This document shows, one piece after another, positions 26,968 to 31,238 of a stretch of 31,238 bases of DNA. Made by a program: the position numbers and the translations under genes. The number at the start of each line of letters is the position of its first letter. Position 1 is the stretch's first letter. The DNA is from Tubiluchus corallicola (Eukaryota; Priapulida; Priapulimorpha; Priapulimorphida; Tubiluchidae). The notes under the pieces were generated by a model, which had not been told where the DNA came from, did not search any database, and worked only from the letters and a program-made list of their open reading frames with translations. The stretch covers positions 1 through 31,238 of the forward strand of contig JAQGDQ010002450.1 in NCBI GenBank assembly GCA_030141605.1. Direction: 5' to 3'.

Positions 26968-27744
26968 ATGAACAGAATAAATACATTATTTCAAAACAAA
27001 CTTAATAATATATTATCTGTTTATTTTACCGCAGGTTATCCACAATTAAACGACACTACTACCATCATACAGCAATTGTCGCAATCTGGAGCTGATCTTA
27101 TAGAAATAGGCATTCCTTTTTCTGACCCTTTGGCAGATGGTGAGACTATACAAAAGAGTAGCGAACAATCTTTACAAAATGGGATGAGCTTGGAAAAATT
27201 GTTCAAACAATTAAAAGATATACGAAAAACTATTTCCAGCACACCCCTTATACTTATGGGGTATCTCAATACTATATTACATTATGATGTTGAGAAATTT
27301 TGCAAGAGATGTAAAGAAGTAGGCATAGATGGAACTATTATACCTGACCTTCCGATAGACGAATATATTAAGCAGTATCAAAAGCTCTACAAACAATACA
27401 ACCTTAAAAACATTTTTCTCATTACTCCACAAACTTCAGAAGAGCGAATAAGGTACATAGATAAAATATCCGATGCTTTCATCTACCTTGTATCATCTGC
27501 CTCTACCACTGGAACAAGAAACAGCATAGAGCAAGAACAAGAAAAGTATTTTCAACGGATACAAGCAATGGAGCTAAGAAACCCTCAACTTATTGGTTTT
27601 GGTATTTCCAACAACCAAACCTTCAAAAAAGCCTGCAAATACACTAGTGGAGCAATTATAGGAAGTGCTTTTATAAAGACACTAAACCGAAGTAATAATT
27701 TGGAAGAAAACATAAAAGATTTTGTAAATTCTATCACACAGTAA
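26968..27744 (+). CDS. trpA: Tryptophan synthase alpha chain
   Basis: TIM-barrel subunit that cleaves indole-3-glycerol phosphate to indole, which is tunnelled to TrpB. The 258 aa sequence has both catalytic acids in EIGIPFSDPLADG: Glu46 and Asp57, with the family's 11-residue spacing. TAGYPQL, GYLNTILHYDVEKF (loop 2), PDLPIDEY (loop) and SSASTTGTRN, where many homologues have SRxGVTG, are present. GFGISNNQTF lies near the C-terminal phosphate site. It is 85 nt after trpB, while queC starts only 2 nt after its stop. Confidence 0.96.
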   Translation: MNRINTLFQNKLNNILSVYFTAGYPQLNDTTTIIQQLSQSGADLIEIGIPFSDPLADGETIQKSSEQSLQNGMSLEKLFKQLKDIRKTISSTPLILMGYLNTILHYDVEKFCKRCKEVGIDGTIIPDLPIDEYIKQYQKLYKQYNLKNIFLITPQTSEERIRYIDKISDAFIYLVSSASTTGTRNSIEQEQEKYFQRIQAMELRNPQLIGFGISNNQTFKKACKYTSGAIIGSAFIKTLNRSNNLEENIKDFVNSITQ

Positions 27745-27746
27745 AT

Positions 27747-28433
27747 ATGAAAAAAGCTGTTATTCTGACATCAGGTGGGCTAGACTCTACTATATTGCTT
27801 TACCTTGCACAACACGAAGGCTACGATTGTCATACTATTACTATCAACTATGGACAAAAGCACAGCAAAGAGCTTAACAGTATAGAACAGACTATAAAAA
27901 AACTCAATATAAAGAATCATAAGAACATTCATCTCAACCTTGACGAATGGGGCGGTTCGGCTCTCACAGATAGCAATATAGATGTTCCAATTGCCATAGA
28001 CAATTCTAAACAAACACCTATCACCTATGTTCCAGCTCGTAATATGGTATTTTTATCTTTAGCTGCTTCTTATGCAGAAACTTTGCAAGCCCAACATATA
28101 TTCATAGGAGTTAGCCAAGTAGATTATTCAGGCTATGTAGATTGTCGAGCAGAATTTATAGAAGCAATGCAACAAGCCATAAACAAAGGTACTGCTCTTG
28201 GTGAAGAAGAGAAGAAAGCTATTAAGATACATACCCCTTTTATCAATATGACTAAGGCAGATGAAATAAAACTAGGACAAAAACTAGGAGTAGATTTTAG
28301 TCTCACATGGTCGTGCTACAACGGACGAGAAAAAGCCTGTGGCATATGTGATAGCTGCAACCTACGTTTAAAAGCCTTTGCAGATGCAAATATAGAAGAC
28401 CCTATACAGTACGAAATAAAAAAACCAACATAA
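27747..28433 (+). CDS. queC: 7-cyano-7-deazaguanine (preQ0) synthase QueC
   Basis: ATP-dependent enzyme that converts 7-carboxy-7-deazaguanine and ammonia to preQ0, the precursor of queuosine. The 228 aa protein has the PP-loop SGGLDST (9-15) and YVPARNM in the substrate region. The zinc-binding cysteines Cys190, Cys198, Cys201 and Cys204 lie in the final CYNGREKACGICDSC stretch. It is joined to trpA by 2 nt, so the two are probably co-translated. With queA in this window it shows the cell makes queuosine from preQ0, though queD, queE and queF are not seen here. Confidence 0.97.
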   Translation: MKKAVILTSGGLDSTILLYLAQHEGYDCHTITINYGQKHSKELNSIEQTIKKLNIKNHKNIHLNLDEWGGSALTDSNIDVPIAIDNSKQTPITYVPARNMVFLSLAASYAETLQAQHIFIGVSQVDYSGYVDCRAEFIEAMQQAINKGTALGEEEKKAIKIHTPFINMTKADEIKLGQKLGVDFSLTWSCYNGREKACGICDSCNLRLKAFADANIEDPIQYEIKKPT

Positions 28434-28499
28434 CATCAGCCATATATACACAAATATCAGTATTTTAGTATTGTATATTATTTTTTGACTTACTGAATA

Positions 28500-28925
28500 A
28501 TGATGCTCAACATAGAAATACAACATCTGAAAGATATACAGCAAAAAGCTCAAGAATTTCTTATGCATTTCAAAGACAAACGCATTTTTGCTTTCTACGG
28601 AGATATGGGTGTGGGAAAAACAACTTTTATCAAAGCTCTTTGCAAGCAATTAGGAGTAAAAAATGTAGTCAATAGCCCTTCTTTTTCCATCATCAACGAA
28701 TACACTCTATCCAACAATAAAGAAATCTATCACTTCGATTTTTACCGAGTAAAAAATTTTGATGAAGCCATAGAAATAGGTTGTGAGGATTATTTTTACA
28801 GTGGGGATTATTGCTTTATAGAATGGGCTGAAATAATAGAATCTCTGCTACCTCCTACTACTATTCATATACAGATGACCATCGATGGAAAAGGAAGCAG
28901 AAAAATATCATTCCACAAAAAATAA
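28500..28925 (+). CDS. tsaE: tRNA threonylcarbamoyladenosine biosynthesis ATPase TsaE
   Basis: ATPase partner of TsaB and TsaD in making t6A37 in ANN-decoding tRNAs. The 141 aa protein has Walker A GDMGVGKTTFIKAL (GDMGVGKT at 34-41), NSPSFSIINEY and the HFDFYRV motif with IEWAE near the C-terminus. The start is ATG at 28500 or 28503. The gap to the alanine-dehydrogenase-like gene is 221 nt. tsaE next to such a gene is a familiar arrangement in Bacteroidota, though why is not known. Confidence 0.95.
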   Translation: MMLNIEIQHLKDIQQKAQEFLMHFKDKRIFAFYGDMGVGKTTFIKALCKQLGVKNVVNSPSFSIINEYTLSNNKEIYHFDFYRVKNFDEAIEIGCEDYFYSGDYCFIEWAEIIESLLPPTTIHIQMTIDGKGSRKISFHKK

Positions 28926-29052
28926 AATTTTTATTTGTGGTATTTAATTTATTTATCTAAATTTAAAAAAATAAAAACATAATTAATACAAACTATTAGC
29001 ATAATACTTAGAACGTTTCAAACTTTTACGACTAAAGAATAAATACAAAAAA

Positions 29053-29088
29053 AAATCTGAAAAGACGTTTAGGAACCTTTTTAGATTT
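29053..29088. terminator. Hairpin in the tsaE-ald gap, terminator-like for the minus strand
   Basis: AAATCTGAAAAG (29053-29064) pairs with CTTTTTAGATTT (29077-29088) with one mismatch that is a G-U pair in RNA from the plus strand. Six more A's precede it, so on the minus strand the stem is followed by a T-run. The rest of the 28926-29146 gap is AT-rich with no gene seen. Confidence 0.45.
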
Positions 29089-29146
29089 ATTTATAAAAAA
29101 GCTACCAACCATTTATATTACCTACCCTAAAATTGCATAACTTATA

Positions 29147-30358
29147 ATGAATACAAACATCAACCGATATCAAGCAGGCGAATATCTATTCCCTAAAGAA
29201 GAGATGTTAGCCACCTTAAAAGACAAAGAGACACTTATCATTGGCCTTCCCAAAGAAGGTAAAAAGGATGAAAATAGAGTATCTTTAACTCCTATTGCTG
29301 TAAAAAGACTTACAGACAACGGGCATAAAGTAATTATGGAGTCTGATGCTGGGAAAGCCTCCAATTATACAAATCAAGAATACTTAAAAGCAGGAGCTAA
29401 AATAACCACAAAAAGAAATAACGTTTACAATGCTGATATTATTCTGCAAGTTTCGCCACTCAGTTTAAAAGAAATAGAACTATTAAAGGGCTCGCAAACA
29501 ATAATTTCGTCACTATACCTTGCAAACCAAAAAGAGGAAAACATAAAGGCATTAATAAAGAAGAAAATAACAGCTCTCTCCTTTGAGCTTTTAAAAGATA
29601 ATAATGACAAATACCCTATAGCCTATTCGATAGGAGAGATAGCAGGTAATACAGCAATATTAGTGGCAGCCGAATATTTAAGCACCAGTCAAAACGGCAA
29701 AGGTATAGTACTTGGAAGTGTTACAGGCATAAGCCCTACGGAAGTGGTGATACTTGGCTCTAACATAACTGGAGAATCCGCTGCACGTGTTGCTCTTGGA
29801 CTTGGTGCTACTGTGAAGGTTTTTGATAATTTTATATGCCAATTACGAGAATTAACCAACAACATTGGTAGTAAAATTTTTACTTCTACGCTCAACCCCA
29901 TTATATTAGAGAAAGCTTTGCAAACAGCAGACGTAGTAATAGGGGCAATAAAACCATATATGAATAAGCCACGTTTTGTAGTACCCGCCAGCAATATTAT
30001 GAAAATGAAAAAAGGCTCTATCCTTATAGACCTTAGTGTGGAATCTGGAGGCTCTTTTGAAACCTCTAAACTTACAAGCCTTAGAAATCCAACCTACAAA
30101 AAACACAATGTTACACATTACTGTGTGCCAAATATCACCTCGAAAGTGGCACGCACCACCTCCATTGCTATTAGTAATATTCTCTCCCCACTTTTACTTG
30201 AAATAGGCGATGCAGGAAACTTGGACAATTATCTACAAGAAAATATAGGCACAAGAAACGGAATATATATCTATAATGGAGCTATTACTAATCCTGAACT
30301 AGGAGCAAAGTTTAATCTCCCTTACATCAACATAGATTTACTGCTGTCTTCTTTATAG
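29147..30358 (+). CDS. Alanine dehydrogenase / PNT-family protein with altered active-site residues
   Basis: Two-domain AlaDh/PNT protein, 403 aa. The N-terminal domain has GLPKEGKKDENRVSLTP with the substrate-binding Arg44. The NAD-binding domain spans about 165-330 and ends with YCVPNITSKVARTTS. Usual annotation would be alanine dehydrogenase (reversible pyruvate amination). However, when aligned by eye with what I recall of M. tuberculosis Ald, the catalytic Lys75 falls on Ser103, His96 on Tyr124 and Asp270 on Glu299. The dinucleotide motif GxGxxG reads GSNITG. Activity or substrate may therefore differ. The Bacteroidota branch of this family already departs from Ald at some of these places. 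The gene overlaps the stop of the convergent YjbR gene by 6 nt. Confidence 0.8.
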   Translation: MNTNINRYQAGEYLFPKEEMLATLKDKETLIIGLPKEGKKDENRVSLTPIAVKRLTDNGHKVIMESDAGKASNYTNQEYLKAGAKITTKRNNVYNADIILQVSPLSLKEIELLKGSQTIISSLYLANQKEENIKALIKKKITALSFELLKDNNDKYPIAYSIGEIAGNTAILVAAEYLSTSQNGKGIVLGSVTGISPTEVVILGSNITGESAARVALGLGATVKVFDNFICQLRELTNNIGSKIFTSTLNPIILEKALQTADVVIGAIKPYMNKPRFVVPASNIMKMKKGSILIDLSVESGGSFETSKLTSLRNPTYKKHNVTHYCVPNITSKVARTTSIAISNILSPLLLEIGDAGNLDNYLQENIGTRNGIYIYNGAITNPELGAKFNLPYINIDLLLSSL

Positions 30359-30712
30359 ATTTTCTAACTCTTCTCGCTGCTTTTTCGTAAGATTTTTCCT
30401 CACTACTAAACCATAAGAGTCGTCTATCATCTTCTTCAATAGCTCATCAACAAGTCTTTCATCCATCACCTCCACAGTGTTCCAATGTTTTTTATTCATA
30501 TGATAACCCGGTAATATAAACTCATACCGTTCGCGTAACTCTACAGCCCTATCAGGCTCACATTTAAGATTCATCCTCATTTTCTCTTTCAAAGAAAGTA
30601 AAGCAAACATTTTGCCCATTACTTTAAATACCAAAGTAACATCATCAAAAGGAAAACTTTCTGTTACATCTTTCTTACTTAAACAATATTCTCTTATTTT
30701 TTCAATATTCAT
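30353..30712 (-). CDS. MmcQ/YjbR family protein
   Basis: Small 119 aa protein of the MmcQ/YjbR family, a DNA-binding-like fold with no settled biochemical function. Visible family sequence includes the N-terminal IREYCLSKKDVTESFPFDD, KVMGKMFALLSL, LKCEPDRAVELRE, PGYHMNKKHWNTV and the C-terminal SYGLVVRKNLTKKQR. Its stop lies inside the last codons of the convergent alanine-dehydrogenase-like gene (30353-30358), with no terminator between them. It starts 158 nt left of the amidase stop; the space between (30713-30870) is AT-rich with no gene. Confidence 0.9.
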   Translation of the reverse strand: MNIEKIREYCLSKKDVTESFPFDDVTLVFKVMGKMFALLSLKEKMRMNLKCEPDRAVELRERYEFILPGYHMNKKHWNTVEVMDERLVDELLKKMIDDSYGLVVRKNLTKKQREELENL

Positions 30713-30870
30713 TTAGCAAGCTTATGAGTTTACACTATGGTTTATTTTATTATAGCTTTAAAAGTTTAAAAGCAGAAGAAGTTATTTCAAACTTAATGTA
30801 GTAAAATACTGTTTTATTCTTCTTTTTATAGAAACTAAAAAATACAAAAAGTTAGTCAAAAAGTTATTTT

Positions 30871-31238
30871 TTAATTATTGGTATGTTTTTTTGCTTCTTC
30901 TAATGAGATGGGTTTATCGCCAATAAAGGCAACAATGAATGAGTCTTGTATTTTATTTTTTATTTTTGCGTGTAATTTTTTTATTTTATTATACTGGTTT
31001 TCGTTTCCCACTGTATACTTATATTTTTTGTTAATATAATGTTCTTCTACATTTTCTATTCCAAAAAAACTTTGCAGGTCCGAAGCAATAGGACTTCTTC
31101 GTGAAGCTATTTGTATTTTATAACTTATTGGTGGCTGCTCTATAAATTCGGAGGCTTTATTTTCCACCTTATTTTTATAGGTAGTAAAAGCATTGAGAAT
31201 ACCTTGTGCTAATTGTGTTTGTCCTTTTTTTGATAAAA
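30871..31238 (-). CDS. N-acetylmuramoyl-L-alanine amidase, C-terminal part (5' end outside window)
   Basis: C-terminus of what is likely a secreted peptidoglycan amidase with a SPOR-like tail. The GTG at 31167 is not the start: the frame stays open to the window edge and encodes SKKGQTQLAQGILNAFTTY, which resembles the last helix of an Amidase_3 domain. A domain follows with IEQPPISYKIQIASRRSPI and KYKYTVGNENQYNKIKKLHA, typical of the SPOR-like tail of Bacteroidota amidases. It would cleave the lactyl-peptide bond during daughter-cell separation. The catalytic residues lie outside the window. Family call moderate to good. Confidence 0.75.
   Translation of the reverse strand, partial: LSKKGQTQLAQGILNAFTTYKNKVENKASEFIEQPPISYKIQIASRRSPIASDLQSFFGIENVEEHYINKKYKYTVGNENQYNKIKKLHAKIKNKIQDSFIVAFIGDKPISLEEAKKHTNN

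Noticed and set aside
31165-31167. GTG start for the amidase fragment at the right edge
   Set aside because: The frame is open to the edge and the extra residues resemble the end of an amidase domain.
1-31238. A hidden defence, mobile or biosynthetic system
   Set aside because: Both strands are filled by recognisable housekeeping and envelope genes. No transposase, integrase, CRISPR repeats, toxin-antitoxin pair or tRNA-linked att repeats were seen.

Overview
The window reads as an ordinary chromosomal segment of a low-GC (AT-rich) member of the Bacteroidota, most likely Bacteroidales-like. The evidence is the short (286 aa) group-1 sigma factor, the LpxC-FabZ fusion, the DUF3098 and DUF4831 family genes, lipoproteins with acidic residues after the lipobox cysteine, and several promoter candidates of the phylum-specific type (TTTG or TTG, about 20 nt, then TAnnTTTG). 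Nothing suggests a plasmid, phage or integrated element. I see no tRNA, rRNA, CRISPR array or insertion sequence.

Layout on the left: a 5'-truncated malate/L-lactate dehydrogenase runs in from the left edge. It is followed by asd (lysine/threonine/methionine/DAP branch) and two tandem GH20 beta-hexosaminidase lipoproteins that are partly gene-converted. A six-gene operon then starts at a good promoter at 5615-5646: serC, ftsX, a DUF3098 membrane protein, uppP, truB, queA. It ends at a strong bidirectional terminator (10461-10490). On the minus strand from the other side come rpoD, a DegP/HtrA protease, lpxA and lpxC-fabZ.

Layout in the middle: a divergent promoter region (15207-15513) separates lpxC-fabZ from rplS. 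After rplS come miaA (TTG start), an OmpA-family outer-membrane protein with three 9-aa repeats, and a ComEC/Rec2-like protein (TTG start) whose promoter overlaps the preceding terminator. Two rhomboid proteases in tandem and an exported esterase lie on the minus strand.

Layout on the right: a second compact plus-strand cluster carries nnr (NAD(P)HX repair), a DUF4831 exported protein, trpB, trpA and queC. It is followed by tsaE and an alanine-dehydrogenase-like protein whose expected catalytic residues are substituted. A MmcQ/YjbR protein and the C-terminus of an N-acetylmuramoyl-L-alanine amidase lie on the minus strand at the right edge.

Functionally the window is mostly envelope biogenesis (asd, ftsX, uppP, lpxA, lpxC-fabZ, degP, ompA, amidase), tRNA modification (truB, queA, queC, miaA, tsaE) and amino-acid metabolism (asd, serC, trpBA, ald-like). 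The GH20 pair adds a likely surface amino-sugar glycan-degrading function. I did not find a convincing undescribed multi-gene system. The items most worth a second look are the ald-like protein, the GH20 gene conversion, the terminator/promoter overlap at comEC, and the 14-nt tandem repeat inside the DUF4831 gene.
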